DNA from: Fusibacter paucivorans
GTDB taxonomy: Bacteria > Bacillota > Clostridia > Peptostreptococcales > Acidaminobacteraceae
DNA length: 64,000 nt
Assembly (NCBI RefSeq): GCF_018390735.1
Contig: NZ_JAHBCL010000001.1
Span: 62,001-126,000, forward strand
Direction of reading: 5' to 3'
Part shown: positions 34,178-43,061 of the stretch, one piece after another
How positions within the stretch are numbered: the first letter of the stretch is position 1
Layout of the letters: every line of letters begins with the position of its first letter
Notes under the pieces: model-generated
Database searches by the model: none
Seen by the model: only the letters and a program-made list of their open reading frames with translations
What the model was told of the DNA's origin: nothing
Made by a program: the position numbers and the translations under genes

Positions 34178-35050
34178 ATGAAACTGACGAAATATGAAAT
34201 ATTTTTAAAGGTTTTAACTTTTGGCAGCTTGTCAAAAGCCGCCGAATACTTTAATTACACACAGTCCGCCGTAAGCCAGATCGTCCAGTCCCTTGAAACA
34301 GAAATGGGCATAACACTGCTGAACCGTTCCAGATCTGGCGTTTCACTGACATCCGAAGGCGAACAGATACTTCCCTACATTCAAGACATTCATGCCGCCA
34401 ACCAAAAACTTGCGACAAAATTATTCGAACTGCATGAACTGGATGCCGGCGTTATACGCATTGCCGCTTTTACCAGCGTCACATGTCACTGGCTGCCCCA
34501 GCTTATCCAGCAGTTCAAAAAAGATTTTCCCAATATTGATTTTGAAATCAACCAAGGTGATTATGTTGAAACGGAAAATCGGGTTCAGGACGGACTCGTT
34601 GACTTTGGCATTGTTAAATTGCCAAGCAAACTGGTAACGACTGCGATCTACCAAGATCCCATGATGGTGATCCTGCCGGAAAATCATCCACTTGCCGCAT
34701 GTGATGCCATTCCGGTTGAACGGCTTTCCAACGAGCCGTTTATCATGCTGGAACCCGGTAATAACGACGACCTCAACCGCATTTTAAAGCAAAATAAAAC
34801 CGTCCCAAAAGTAGAACATCGCGTTCGGGACGATTATACGATTATGGCAATGGTCGAACGAGGGCTTGGCATTTCTATTTTACCGGAACTCGTGCTCAGC
34901 AGAACGTCTTACCACATCGTCTGTAAACCATTAACACCGCCAGTGCATCGTGTTCTCGCCATTGCCGTCAAAGACAACGCAACATTGTCACTGGCCGCTC
35001 AATACTTTATCGACCGCTTGGTGAAAGCGTTTCCGCCATCTAATTTCTAA
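34178..35050 (+). CDS. LysR-family transcriptional regulator
   Basis: A 290-residue protein. The N-terminal helix-turn-helix contains FLKVLTFGSLSKAAEYFNYT, QSAVSQIVQSLETEMGITLL and NRSRSGVSLTSEGE. The C-terminal periplasmic-binding-like effector domain (about 90-285) contains IRIAAFTSVTCHWLPQLIQQ. Start at 34178 with CAGGAGG 6 nt upstream. It is divergent from the YczE-type gene, its likely target. Effector unknown. Confidence 0.92.
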   Translation: MKLTKYEIFLKVLTFGSLSKAAEYFNYTQSAVSQIVQSLETEMGITLLNRSRSGVSLTSEGEQILPYIQDIHAANQKLATKLFELHELDAGVIRIAAFTSVTCHWLPQLIQQFKKDFPNIDFEINQGDYVETENRVQDGLVDFGIVKLPSKLVTTAIYQDPMMVILPENHPLAACDAIPVERLSNEPFIMLEPGNNDDLNRILKQNKTVPKVEHRVRDDYTIMAMVERGLGISILPELVLSRTSYHIVCKPLTPPVHRVLAIAVKDNATLSLAAQYFIDRLVKAFPPSNF

Positions 35051-35076
35051 ATGATTGCGTGTGTGCTGCACGCTAC

Positions 35077-35140
35077 GCGTTTATGCGTTTATGCCTTTAT
35101 GCTTTTATGCTTTTATGCTTTTATGCTTTTATGCTTTTAT
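35077..35140. repeat. Eight tandem octamers, GCNTTTAT
   Basis: Unit GCGTTTAT twice, GCCTTTAT once, GCTTTTAT five times, without interruption, between the convergent LysR and methyltransferase genes. Copy number is likely to vary by slippage. Confidence 0.9.
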
Positions 35141-35174
35141 GCGTATTAAGCTTTCATCGTGTATCTATCCGCGT

Positions 35175-35750
35175 CTACGCTTCAAAGACAATTCGATAAA
35201 AATTGTCACTGAGCGAAGCCGTTTCAATGTGGCGAAAACCGCCCGCTTTAAAATCTGCCACCGCTTCATTTGCGCTGACGCGATGGGCAATCGGCGGTCC
35301 TCCCGGCGTTTCATCCGCTTTGAAGTCAATCATCATCAGACGACCGCCCGGTTTAAGCATGTGTTTCAGTGATTCTACAAATGGTGGTCGTTCATGAATT
35401 TCATGGTACACCGTCACCAGTGCCACAAAATCAATGGCATCCTTCTCAAACGGATAGACAACCCCATCGGCCTTGATCACTTCGACCTGTTCAGCACCAA
35501 GGGTCTGTGCTTTCGACCTTAGATAGTCGACTGCAGCTTCGGAGACGTCTACTGCGTATGTCTTTGCGCCTGTAATCAATGCAGCGGGAAAAGTAAAAAT
35601 CCCCGCTCCCGCACCGATATCACAAAAAATGTCGCCTGCTTTTAAACCGCTTTGCAGCAATGTGTTCTCCGGCTGCATTTCTTCTTTTCTCGCATCGGAA
35701 TCCAGTCTTTCAATATGATGCTGCCAATCATGATAGTTGTGTTTATGCAT
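35175..35750 (-). CDS. Class I SAM-dependent methyltransferase
   Basis: A 191-residue Rossmann methyltransferase: motif I FCDIGAGAGIFTFPAAL, then AVDVSEAAVDYL, and FVALVTVYHEIHE with MLKPGGRLMMIDF. The SAM site is intact. The substrate is not evident; it resembles UbiE/arsenite-type small-molecule methyltransferases in general form. Start at 35750 with AAAGGAATGG upstream. Single gene flanked on both sides by short tandem repeats. Confidence 0.87.
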   Translation of the reverse strand: MHKHNYHDWQHHIERLDSDARKEEMQPENTLLQSGLKAGDIFCDIGAGAGIFTFPAALITGAKTYAVDVSEAAVDYLRSKAQTLGAEQVEVIKADGVVYPFEKDAIDFVALVTVYHEIHERPPFVESLKHMLKPGGRLMMIDFKADETPGGPPIAHRVSANEAVADFKAGGFRHIETASLSDNFYRIVFEA

Positions 35751-35805
35751 TATGCCATTCCTTTTCTATTCAAATTCGGTAACTGTCTTTTATCTTTTGT
35801 CTTTC

Positions 35806-35903
35806 GTCTTTCAGCTTTCGTCTTTCAGCTTTCGTCTTTCTGCTTTTGTCTTTCTGCTTTTGTCTTTCTGCTTTTGTCTTTCTGCTTTTGTCTTTCTGCT
35901 TTT
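35806..35903. repeat. Seven tandem 14-nt units, GTCTTTCTGCTTTT
   Basis: Two units read GTCTTTCAGCTTTC and five read GTCTTTCTGCTTTT, with degenerate flanks from about 35784 to 35932. Pyrimidine-rich on the plus strand, between two minus-strand genes. Confidence 0.9.
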
Positions 35904-35998
35904 GTCTTTCGTCTTTTGTCTTTCGTCTTTTATTATTTTGTGTCTGTTCACTGTCGTTGTTTCACTTGCCATTATTAATCTCTTTGCGTTTTTACCTT

Positions 35999-36829
35999 TT
36001 AAGTGCGGCGAACCGCTCTGATTTTTGCAATTTCAGCCGCATAGCCATCCAGCTCATTTGGCGTTTCCAAATAAAATGGCAATTGACTCAGCTTTGGATG
36101 GTTGACGATTCGCTCAATGGCTTCAAACCCCAATGTACCATCGCCAATCTTTTCATGTCTGTCCTTATTCGATGCAAACGGCATCATACTGTCATTTAAA
36201 TGGATTGCTTTGAGCCGTTCTAGGCCTACAATACGATCAAACGCCTCCAATACCCCATCGAGATCGTTGACGAGATCATAACCGCTTGAGTACAAGTGGC
36301 ACGTATCCAGACACACGCCCATTTTCTCATTTAGCGTCACACCGTCAATAATGGCACGCAGTTCTTCAAAACGCGCCCCGACTTCCGATCCCTTGCCGGA
36401 CATGCCCTCTAAGCATATTACCGGGGGTATCGATTCTGTCAGCGTTTCGTTAAGCGCTTCTACGATATAAGCAATGCCAGCCTCAACGCCTTGTCCGGTA
36501 TGAGAACCGGGATGAAAAACATAGAGACTGTTTGGTATTTCCAAAAGTCGCGCCATGTCATCTTTTAAAATACCCTTGGCAAAATCCCGTACGGATGGGT
36601 CAGCCGAGCAGAGGTTCATCGTATAAGCAGCATGTGCCATAATAGGCCCGAAGTCATTTTCTGCCGCAATGCGCCGATAACCTTCTATATCTGACGGATG
36701 CAGTGGTTTTGCCTTACCGCCTCTTGGATTTCTTGTAAAATACTGAAATGTCGTCGCGCCAATGCGAACAGCCTCATTCGCAGCCGCTTCAAAGCCATTG
36801 CTAATCGTTAAATGTGGTCCTATTGTCAA
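35999..36829 (-). CDS. nfo: Endonuclease IV (AP endonuclease)
   Basis: A 276-residue TIM-barrel AP endonuclease. Metal ligands are visible in HAAYTMNLCS, VFHPGSHTGQG, CLEGMSGKG, GVCLDTCHLYSSGYD, HLNDS and DRHEKIGDG. It incises DNA at abasic and oxidised sites in base-excision repair. The start is TTG at 36829, chosen because CAGGAGG lies 9 nt upstream. A Fur-family-like box lies 110 nt upstream. Confidence 0.93.
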   Translation of the reverse strand: MTIGPHLTISNGFEAAANEAVRIGATTFQYFTRNPRGGKAKPLHPSDIEGYRRIAAENDFGPIMAHAAYTMNLCSADPSVRDFAKGILKDDMARLLEIPNSLYVFHPGSHTGQGVEAGIAYIVEALNETLTESIPPVICLEGMSGKGSEVGARFEELRAIIDGVTLNEKMGVCLDTCHLYSSGYDLVNDLDGVLEAFDRIVGLERLKAIHLNDSMMPFASNKDRHEKIGDGTLGFEAIERIVNHPKLSQLPFYLETPNELDGYAAEIAKIRAVRRT

Positions 36830-37201
36830 TGTATGAAACCTCCTGTTTTGCCGTAATGATCATGACCATGTTTTTACCTGTTTCAGCCATTTGTAATCGG
36901 TACATTAAAATTAAAAACATTCAATCACGTCATTAACTTGTAATGATTACAGTTTCTTTTACCCATCTTAACACATTTTTACACAGTTTGCATTGTAAGC
37001 TATGTAAGGAAATTGGCCTACTTTGATACGGAAATTGAATAATTTTCCTGAGGATCTACCCTTTTCTGTATCCGCTGCTTTCGACATCAGATAATTTCAG
37101 TATTGCTTTATTTCAGTATTGCTTTATTTCAGCGTTGGTTTCTTTCACTAGTCGTTCAGCTCTACCGAGATTCATTTTATTCATCGTTCGGATGGTATAT
37201 T
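36830..37201. other. Upstream region of nfo: Fur-family-like box and a short repeat
   Basis: TGTAATGATTACA at 36939-36951 is a perfect 6-1-6 palindrome of the kind bound by PerR, Zur or Fur. TTTCAGTATTGCTTTA occurs twice in tandem at 37095-37126 and a third time in part. I see no reading frame in this stretch. Confidence 0.6.
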
Positions 37202-37245
37202 AAAAAAACCCCCGTCATTTGCTTTTAAAGCATCTAACAGGGGGA
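37202..37245 (-). terminator. Terminator of the sigma-54 dicarboxylate operon
   Basis: On the minus strand CCCCC (37240-37244 complement) pairs with GGGGG (37209-37213 complement) with inner pairing GCTTT/AAAGC, followed by seven T. It lies about 50 nt past the dehydrogenase stop. Confidence 0.85.
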
Positions 37246-37292
37246 AACTGGCAACCATTTCATTCATGCCGTTTTTTGCAATGCAATCATCT

Positions 37293-38366
37293 CTAAAGCA
37301 TATGGAGCTGACGGCAAATGGCGTCACCGACAGAAGCCGTCGTGCCCTTGCCGCCAAGATCAGGTGTTATGGCATTTGGATCAGCAAGCACTTTCATCAT
37401 CGCCGATAACACACACTCACCATAGGATTCATGCCCTAAAAAGTCCAACATCATCTTTACCGTCCAAATCATCGCCATTGGATTGGCGATACCACGCCCT
37501 GCAATTTGAGGCGCAGAACCGTGAACGGGTTCAAACATAGAGGGATATTTTCGCTCTGGGTTAATATTGGCACCTGCCGCAAATCCGAGACCGCCCTGCA
37601 GTGCGGCACCAAGATCTGTAAGTATATCACCAAACAGATTGGATGCAACGACGACATCAAAATCTTGTGGGCGCTGAATCATGTACATCGCCATGGCGTC
37701 CACATGGCATTGTTCCGTCTGAACATCAGCATATTCCGAAGCCAGTTCATCAAAGATATGATCCCAAAACACCATGCTGTAATTAAGGGCATTGGATTTG
37801 GTAACACTGGTCAGTTTATGGTATTTGCCTCTCTTCCGTGCCAGCTCAAATGCATAGCGCATGACTTTTTCAGTCGTCCGTCTTGTAAAAATACTACTTT
37901 GAACCGCGCAAGCCTCTGGCGAAGTCTCTCTAAAAATACCGCCTGCACCCGCGTATTCGCCTTCTGTATTTTCGCGTATAAAAACCATATCAACGGTTTC
38001 CGGCGTCTGCCCAATAACAGGGCACTGCACGTGAGGCAATAATTTGATAGGTCTTAGGTTAATGTATTGGTCAAACCCTTGGCGTATTTCTAAGAGCAGT
38101 TCTCTCAGTGAAATGTGATCCGGAACACCTGGATAACCCACGGCCCCCAGCAGGATGGCATCATATGCTTCCAAGCGTTTTAAACCATCCTTTGGCATCA
38201 TCACACCATTCTTTGCATAGTATTCACAGCTCCAGTCATAATGATCAAAACTGAATTGGAGATCACCGGTTAACTGTGATACGGATTCAAGCACCTTGAT
38301 TCCTTCCCGCATGACTTCAATGCCGATTCCGTCGCCAGGAATGACGGCAATTCGGTAATTTTTCAT
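37293..38366 (-). CDS. Tartrate/D-malate-type dehydrogenase (isopropylmalate dehydrogenase family)
   Basis: A 357-residue beta-decarboxylating dehydrogenase. It begins RIAVIPGDGIGIEVM. FDHYDWSCEYYAKNGVMMP, LGAVGYPGVPDHISL and FIRENTEGEYAGAGG are hallmarks of the TtuC/DmlA branch and not of LeuB. NAD-dependent oxidation of D-malate, tartrate or a methyl-malate to a 2-oxo acid plus CO2 is expected. It is the last gene of the sigma-54 operon, downstream of the LeuCD-type dehydratase that could supply its substrate. Confidence 0.88.
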   Translation of the reverse strand: MKNYRIAVIPGDGIGIEVMREGIKVLESVSQLTGDLQFSFDHYDWSCEYYAKNGVMMPKDGLKRLEAYDAILLGAVGYPGVPDHISLRELLLEIRQGFDQYINLRPIKLLPHVQCPVIGQTPETVDMVFIRENTEGEYAGAGGIFRETSPEACAVQSSIFTRRTTEKVMRYAFELARKRGKYHKLTSVTKSNALNYSMVFWDHIFDELASEYADVQTEQCHVDAMAMYMIQRPQDFDVVVASNLFGDILTDLGAALQGGLGFAAGANINPERKYPSMFEPVHGSAPQIAGRGIANPMAMIWTVKMMLDFLGHESYGECVLSAMMKVLADPNAITPDLGGKGTTASVGDAICRQLHML

Positions 38367-38568
38367 ATAATACGCCTCTCTTTTAAATGAGCCAATTGCT
38401 TATACAATTGCCTTAAATGTGAAATCGTTATGGCTATGTGTCAACTATTAATGATATACCGTCACTTTATGAGTGGGCTGCTGCCCATTAAGGCATTTCC
38501 CATCTGATATCTGCAAACTGAGCATTGCTGTACGTCAATGAACGGCATCACCGCGGTGCGCTTTCAGC

Positions 38569-39459
38569 TTATTGCCTGCAGATATTCGCAAGGTGTCCCG
38601 TGAGATCCGATTTGACATCTGCTTTGATAACATCAACGGTCTTTAGAAGCTGTTCCAACGCAATTCCCGTCTCGTAACCCATTTGTTCAAGCATATTGAC
38701 GAGATCTTCTGTTGCGATATTGCCGGCAGCACCCGGTGCAAACGGACAGCCTCCTAACCCGCCGGCGGCGGATTCAAAGGTATCAAATCCCTTTTGCAGT
38801 GCAACGACGACATTCGCGAGTCCCATGCCGCGCGTGTCGTGAAGATGAAGACCAAATGCAACGGACGGATATTTTGCTGCCACGACATCAAGTACGTTAC
38901 CCATTTGAGCCGGATTGGCAACGCCGATTGTATCTGCCAGATAAATATCATCAACGCCGATTTCAATGGCTTTATCAATCATCTCACAGACCTTTTCCAC
39001 AGGAACATCGCCCTCAAACGGACAGCCAAATGCCGTTGCAATATCAATTTTAATGATGAGATCTGCAAAGCGTTTACGAATATCTGCCAATGCTTCAAAG
39101 GATTCCGCAATCGTTCGGCGCACATTTTCACGGTTATGGGATTCACTGGCAGAAATAACATAGCTAATCTCCCGTATCCCTGCCTTATAAGCCGCCTCAG
39201 CGCCGTGCAGATTGGGAACAAGTGCTGTAAACGTCACCTCTGGATACTTTGGAATCACTGTTTCAGCGATTTCTGCAGCATCCCGCATTTGTGGCACGGC
39301 TTTTGGATGCACAAACGAAGTCGTCTGTATTTTTTTAAAGCCTGCGGCAATAAGCCCTTCAATGATTTCAAGTTTTTTTGACGTCGGTATGAAATTTTCA
39401 AGGTTTTGAAAGCCGTCTCTGGGACAGACTTCCACAATATTGACTGTATTTTTGTTCAT
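38569..39459 (-). CDS. HMG-CoA-lyase-like enzyme (hydroxymethylglutaryl- or citramalyl-CoA lyase)
   Basis: A 296-residue DRE-TIM metallolyase: EVCPRDGFQNLE carries the catalytic Arg-Asp pair, GLHLHDTRGMGLANV the metal histidines, and GGLGGCPFAPGAAGN the catalytic cysteine loop. It cleaves a 3-hydroxyacyl-CoA to acetyl-CoA plus a keto acid. Its position after a type III CoA-transferase suggests that the transferase activates its substrate. Start at 39459 with CAGGAG upstream; the open frame further upstream overlaps the transferase gene and is not used. Confidence 0.9.
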   Translation of the reverse strand: MNKNTVNIVEVCPRDGFQNLENFIPTSKKLEIIEGLIAAGFKKIQTTSFVHPKAVPQMRDAAEIAETVIPKYPEVTFTALVPNLHGAEAAYKAGIREISYVISASESHNRENVRRTIAESFEALADIRKRFADLIIKIDIATAFGCPFEGDVPVEKVCEMIDKAIEIGVDDIYLADTIGVANPAQMGNVLDVVAAKYPSVAFGLHLHDTRGMGLANVVVALQKGFDTFESAAGGLGGCPFAPGAAGNIATEDLVNMLEQMGYETGIALEQLLKTVDVIKADVKSDLTGHLANICRQ

Positions 39460-39532
39460 TTTGTACTCCTGTCTTTCACTGTCCTTGTGCATTGTCTGCC
39501 ATACACAGCCTCGATCCAATATTACATTTCCA

Positions 39533-40735
39533 TTAGATGACTTTTTGATCGGACAGCGATTGGATGGTTGCATCGTCATAGCCTAAAAAGTCTTTTAAAA
39601 TTTCCTGATTGTGTTCGCCGAGTGTCGGTGCCGGTGTATTGACTTCAGGCATTGTTTCATAGAGTTTGATGTGTGACCCGGTGATCTTCATCTTACCGGC
39701 TTTAGGATGATCGATTTCCACAAACATTTCTCTGGCGTCTGCGATATGCGGATCTTCTACAACTTGTTTAATATTGTTGATCGGCGCACATGGAATGCCT
39801 GCCGCCAGCATTTCTTCAATAAGAACGTCAACCGTCTTCGTCATCGTCCAGTTTTCTACAATAACTTTTACCTCTTTATGTGCCGCAACGCGTTTTGGAT
39901 TGCGGTCATAGCGTTCGTCATCAATGTATTCAGGTGTCCCCATTAGGTTGCAGAGCAGTTTCCACAGTTTATCATTGCCGCAGCCGATGACGAGACTGCC
40001 GTCAGAGCCTCTAAAGGAATCGTATGGGTATACGGATTCATAGCGATTGCCGATGCGTTCAGGAATCTTATCGTTAACGAGGTAAATCTGATTAATGATT
40101 TCCAAACTGGCGACAACTGAGTCGACCAAGGAAACATCGACCTTTTGGCCAATACCAGTGACATCACGGTATCTGACGGCTGAAAGAATACCAATGGTAA
40201 CAGATAAGCCTGCGAGGACATCCCCCATTGCCGTTCCCGTCCGAGTCGGTTCACCATCCGGCCAGCCCGTCGTGCTCATCAAGCCACCCATTGCCTGTCC
40301 AATAATGTCATAGCCCGCTCTATCGCTATAGGGGCCGTAGTGGCCAAACCCTGAAACACAGCCGTAAACGAGCCTAGGATTAATTTTTTTGAGTTCGTCA
40401 TAACCGAGTCCCAGTTTTTCCATTGTTCCGGGACGATAGTTTTCGATGATGACATCAGCCTTCTTCACGAGATCCAAAAAGACAGCCTTGCCTTCCGGTT
40501 TCTTCAAGTTAAGTGTCATTCCCTTTTTATTGCGATTTAAATTAATAAAATACGAACTCTCGCCGTTTTTAAACGGCCCAAACTGACGGCTGTCATCCCC
40601 TTTTTCAGGTACTTCGATTTTTATGATTTCCGCCCCCATATCGGCAAGCATCATCGTTGAAAATGGTCCCGCCAGCACTCTCGTAAGATCCAGTACGACC
40701 AATCCGCCCAAGGCGCCTTTAAGTTTTGTTTCCAT
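39533..40735 (-). CDS. CaiB/BaiF-type (class III) CoA-transferase
   Basis: A 400-residue enzyme: VLDLTRVLAGPFSTMMLADMG at the N-terminus, IIENYRPGTMEKLGLGYDEL, and GTAMGDVLAGL with the catalytic aspartate. It moves CoA between carboxylic acids; succinyl-CoA to a hydroxy-dicarboxylate is usual for relatives. In context it would activate citramalate, HMG or a similar acid for the next enzyme. Start at 40735 with GGAGG 8 nt upstream. Confidence 0.9.
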   Translation of the reverse strand: METKLKGALGGLVVLDLTRVLAGPFSTMMLADMGAEIIKIEVPEKGDDSRQFGPFKNGESSYFINLNRNKKGMTLNLKKPEGKAVFLDLVKKADVIIENYRPGTMEKLGLGYDELKKINPRLVYGCVSGFGHYGPYSDRAGYDIIGQAMGGLMSTTGWPDGEPTRTGTAMGDVLAGLSVTIGILSAVRYRDVTGIGQKVDVSLVDSVVASLEIINQIYLVNDKIPERIGNRYESVYPYDSFRGSDGSLVIGCGNDKLWKLLCNLMGTPEYIDDERYDRNPKRVAAHKEVKVIVENWTMTKTVDVLIEEMLAAGIPCAPINNIKQVVEDPHIADAREMFVEIDHPKAGKMKITGSHIKLYETMPEVNTPAPTLGEHNQEILKDFLGYDDATIQSLSDQKVI

Positions 40736-40829
40736 TTATATTGCCTCCAATTCACTTAATTTATCACTTATGCCCACGGCGCGTTATCCCCTTGCGCCGC
40801 AAAGTCTCATCGCCATTTTTAGCCGGTAT

Positions 40830-40859
40830 ACTGCCAGAAGGTAAACACCAACTGGCAGT
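40830..40859. other. Intra-operon hairpin
   Basis: ACTGCCAG pairs with CTGGCAGT, with GGT/ACC pairing inside, in the 204-nt gap between the small dehydratase subunit and the CoA-transferase. There is no T tract; it may set relative mRNA levels. Confidence 0.6.
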
Positions 40860-40939
40860 CACCGCTCCTCATCATTTATTGTGACTGCTGTGAGGACCTG
40901 TGCCATATCTCAAAAGCGTCAAAATAGAACGCTTTCTTT

Positions 40940-41434
40940 TTATTTTTCCAAGGTTTCCAGAAACGGCACGAGGCCGCCAATTTCAATAATTTTCATAATA
41001 TGTGCCGGCATTTTAGAGCATGCATAGGTTTCGCCCTTTGTTCGATTGATGATGATTCCGTCGAGGTACTGCATTTCGAGTTCATCTAAATCGCTGATTT
41101 TATCCGTTTCAGCACATTCAATCGCCAGTATGCCTAAATTAATGGCATTTCGGTAGAAAATACGTGCAAATGACTTTGCGACAATGATATCTACACCGAG
41201 GTATTTCAATGTCAATGGTGCGGTTTCACGGCTTGAACCCGATCCAAAATTGTTTTCCGCTACCAAAATATCGCCTTTTTTAAACTTTTCTGCAAAACTT
41301 TCATCAATTGGGCTCATGGCGTACTTGGATGCTGCCTCAATGCTCAATTCCATATAGGCTGGCGGCGATATAATGTCCGTATTGATGTTGTCGCCGTATT
41401 TCCAGACACGGCCTTCAATCATATTTTTATCCAC
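40940..41434 (-). CDS. LeuD-type small subunit of a hydro-lyase (isopropylmalate/methylmalate dehydratase family)
   Basis: A 164-residue aconitase swivel domain: WKYGDNINTDIISPPAY, then AENNFGSGSSRETAPLTLKY with the conserved GSGSSRE loop, and ARIFYRNAINLGILAIE. It pairs with the large subunit 12 nt upstream. Because it sits with CoA-transferase, lyase and malate-type dehydrogenase rather than leuA/leuB, it is more likely catabolic. GTG start at 41434 is supported by AAGGAGG 7 nt upstream. Confidence 0.9.
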   Translation of the reverse strand: MDKNMIEGRVWKYGDNINTDIISPPAYMELSIEAASKYAMSPIDESFAEKFKKGDILVAENNFGSGSSRETAPLTLKYLGVDIIVAKSFARIFYRNAINLGILAIECAETDKISDLDELEMQYLDGIIINRTKGETYACSKMPAHIMKIIEIGGLVPFLETLEK

Positions 41435-41446
41435 GTTCGCGCCTCC

Positions 41447-42709
41447 TTATAAATACTTTCTCGGGTCTGCTATTTTGCCTTCAATCGCTGCCGCGGCCAC
41501 TGAAACAGGCGATGCCAGATAAATTTGGGAATCTTTGCTGCCCATTCTGCCGAGGAAATTACGGTTTGTCGATGAAATACATATCTCTCCCGGTGCAATG
41601 GCGCCTGAATGCAACCCGAGACATGCGCCGCAACTCGGTGCTAAAATCGTGCCGCCCGCTTCTGAGAGCATACGCAGAATACCGTCTTTTTCACAGGCGT
41701 CCCAAACTTCTTTGGATGCCGGCGAGATCAGCAGTCTGACCCCTTTTGCTATTTTTCGTCCTTTCAGCACTTTTGATGCTTCAAGCAAATCATTGTACCT
41801 GCCGCCTGTACATGAACCAATATAGGCCTGATGAATAACCGTTCCCGCCACATTCTTAATCGCCGTCACATTATCGACCTCGTGCGGACATGCCACAACG
41901 GGTTCTAATGCTTCAGCCTTATAATGGCGTGTTTCGCAGTAAACGGCATCAGCATCACTCTCATAGTGTTCATAGCCGTCTGTAATCCCGCGGGCTGCCA
42001 AATATGCCTCTGTCTTTTCATCCGAAGGGATAATGCCAACCTTTGCACCCATTTCAACCGCCATATTGGAAATGGCTAGGCGCTCATCCATGATCATGTT
42101 TTCAATGGTCGTGCCGACGTGTTCAACTGCTTTATACGTCGCACCTGCGTGGCCAATATCGCCAATGGTCTTGAGGACAACATCTTTTGCCATAACGCCC
42201 TTTGGCAAAACACCGTCCCAAACGACTTTGATGGTTTCCGGCACTTTAAACCAAATCTCTCCGGTTACGAGTACACCCAGCATTTCTGTTGAGCCGACAC
42301 CCGTTGCAAAAGCACCCATTGCACCGTACATACACGTATGGGAATCCGTGCCGACAATGACTTTCCCCGGAAGTGCATGACCGTTTTCCACCATGATCTG
42401 ATGACAAGGTCCCACGAATTCATAGTAGTTGTCTATGCCGTTCGCCGCTGACCACTCGCGTGTAAACTTCACGATTTCAGCCTGTTTTGCATTTGCCGGC
42501 GGCGTATAGTGATCTGAAATCACAACGACTTTATCTTTATTCCAAATATTTTTATCCAAGCTTTTCAGTTTTTCGGCGATCTCTACTCTCGGTCCTAAAA
42601 TGTCGTCCATCATCGCTTTATCAACTTTTGCCCAAAGTATTTCTCCTGCGCTTGCCTTTTCGACACCGGCAGCTTTTGCCAGTATTTTTTCCGATATGGT
42701 CATTCCCAA
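41447..42709 (-). CDS. LeuC-type large subunit of a hydro-lyase (isopropylmalate/methylmalate/maleate hydratase family)
   Basis: A 420-residue aconitase-superfamily subunit with the 4Fe-4S cysteines in GSCTGGRYNDL and PSCGACLG, and VVISDHYTPP and GTDSHTCMYGA near the N-terminus. It would add or remove water from a C4-C6 hydroxy-dicarboxylate such as citraconate/citramalate, maleate/D-malate or dimethylmaleate. The Fe-S cluster implies anaerobic function. TTG start at 42709 is favoured by AAAGGAGG 8 nt upstream; an ATG at 42703 is the alternative. Confidence 0.9.
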   Translation of the reverse strand: MGMTISEKILAKAAGVEKASAGEILWAKVDKAMMDDILGPRVEIAEKLKSLDKNIWNKDKVVVISDHYTPPANAKQAEIVKFTREWSAANGIDNYYEFVGPCHQIMVENGHALPGKVIVGTDSHTCMYGAMGAFATGVGSTEMLGVLVTGEIWFKVPETIKVVWDGVLPKGVMAKDVVLKTIGDIGHAGATYKAVEHVGTTIENMIMDERLAISNMAVEMGAKVGIIPSDEKTEAYLAARGITDGYEHYESDADAVYCETRHYKAEALEPVVACPHEVDNVTAIKNVAGTVIHQAYIGSCTGGRYNDLLEASKVLKGRKIAKGVRLLISPASKEVWDACEKDGILRMLSEAGGTILAPSCGACLGLHSGAIAPGEICISSTNRNFLGRMGSKDSQIYLASPVSVAAAAIEGKIADPRKYL

Positions 42710-43061
42710 TGTCGTCGCCTCCTTTATTTTTCAATTAATCTCATTTCAGCATGATCCTATGTGTCTTGAACCCATTTGTCTTGAACCCATGTGTCTTGAC
42801 CCTATATGCATCTTTTAACCGGCATTGTGTTTGGTGCCGCTTTCACGATACATGAAATGGATTAAAACCATTTAATCCATTTCACTTCATGATCTTCAAG
42901 ATTGTCAAGATTGTCATAAGTTTATGCGTTTTAAGCGTTTTAAGCGTTTTAAGCGTTTCAAGCGTTTCAAACGCTTTAACATCTTCTTATTAAACTTTTT
43001 TAGCCCGTGCACATTCGATCTGCCAATAATGATATTTTGTTACACATAACCGATACTTGCC
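42710..43061. other. Intra-operon gap rich in repeats and hairpins
   Basis: The 352 nt between carrier and dehydratase genes contain three 15-nt units like GTGTCTTGAACCCAT (42761-42805), a perfect 13-bp hairpin GAAATGGATTAAA/TTTAATCCATTTC (42854-42883), and 9-nt tandem repeats at 42926-42979. No reading frame with a ribosome site is seen. Confidence 0.65.
42926..42979. repeat. Six tandem nonamers, GCGTTTTAA
   Basis: Three GCGTTTTAA, two GCGTTTCAA and one diverged ACGCTTTAA, head to tail. Confidence 0.9.

Noticed and set aside
35652-36021. Long Phe/Leu/Ser/Cys-rich plus-strand frames over the 14-nt repeat
   Set aside because: The frames are open only because the repeat is T/C-rich and lacks stops; they continue into the endonuclease IV gene on the other strand.
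41447-42709. Leucine-biosynthesis leuCD with leuB at 37293
   Set aside because: No leuA or ilv genes; the dehydrogenase carries tartrate/D-malate-branch motifs, and the operon includes CoA-transferase, lyase, carrier and a PrpR-type activator.
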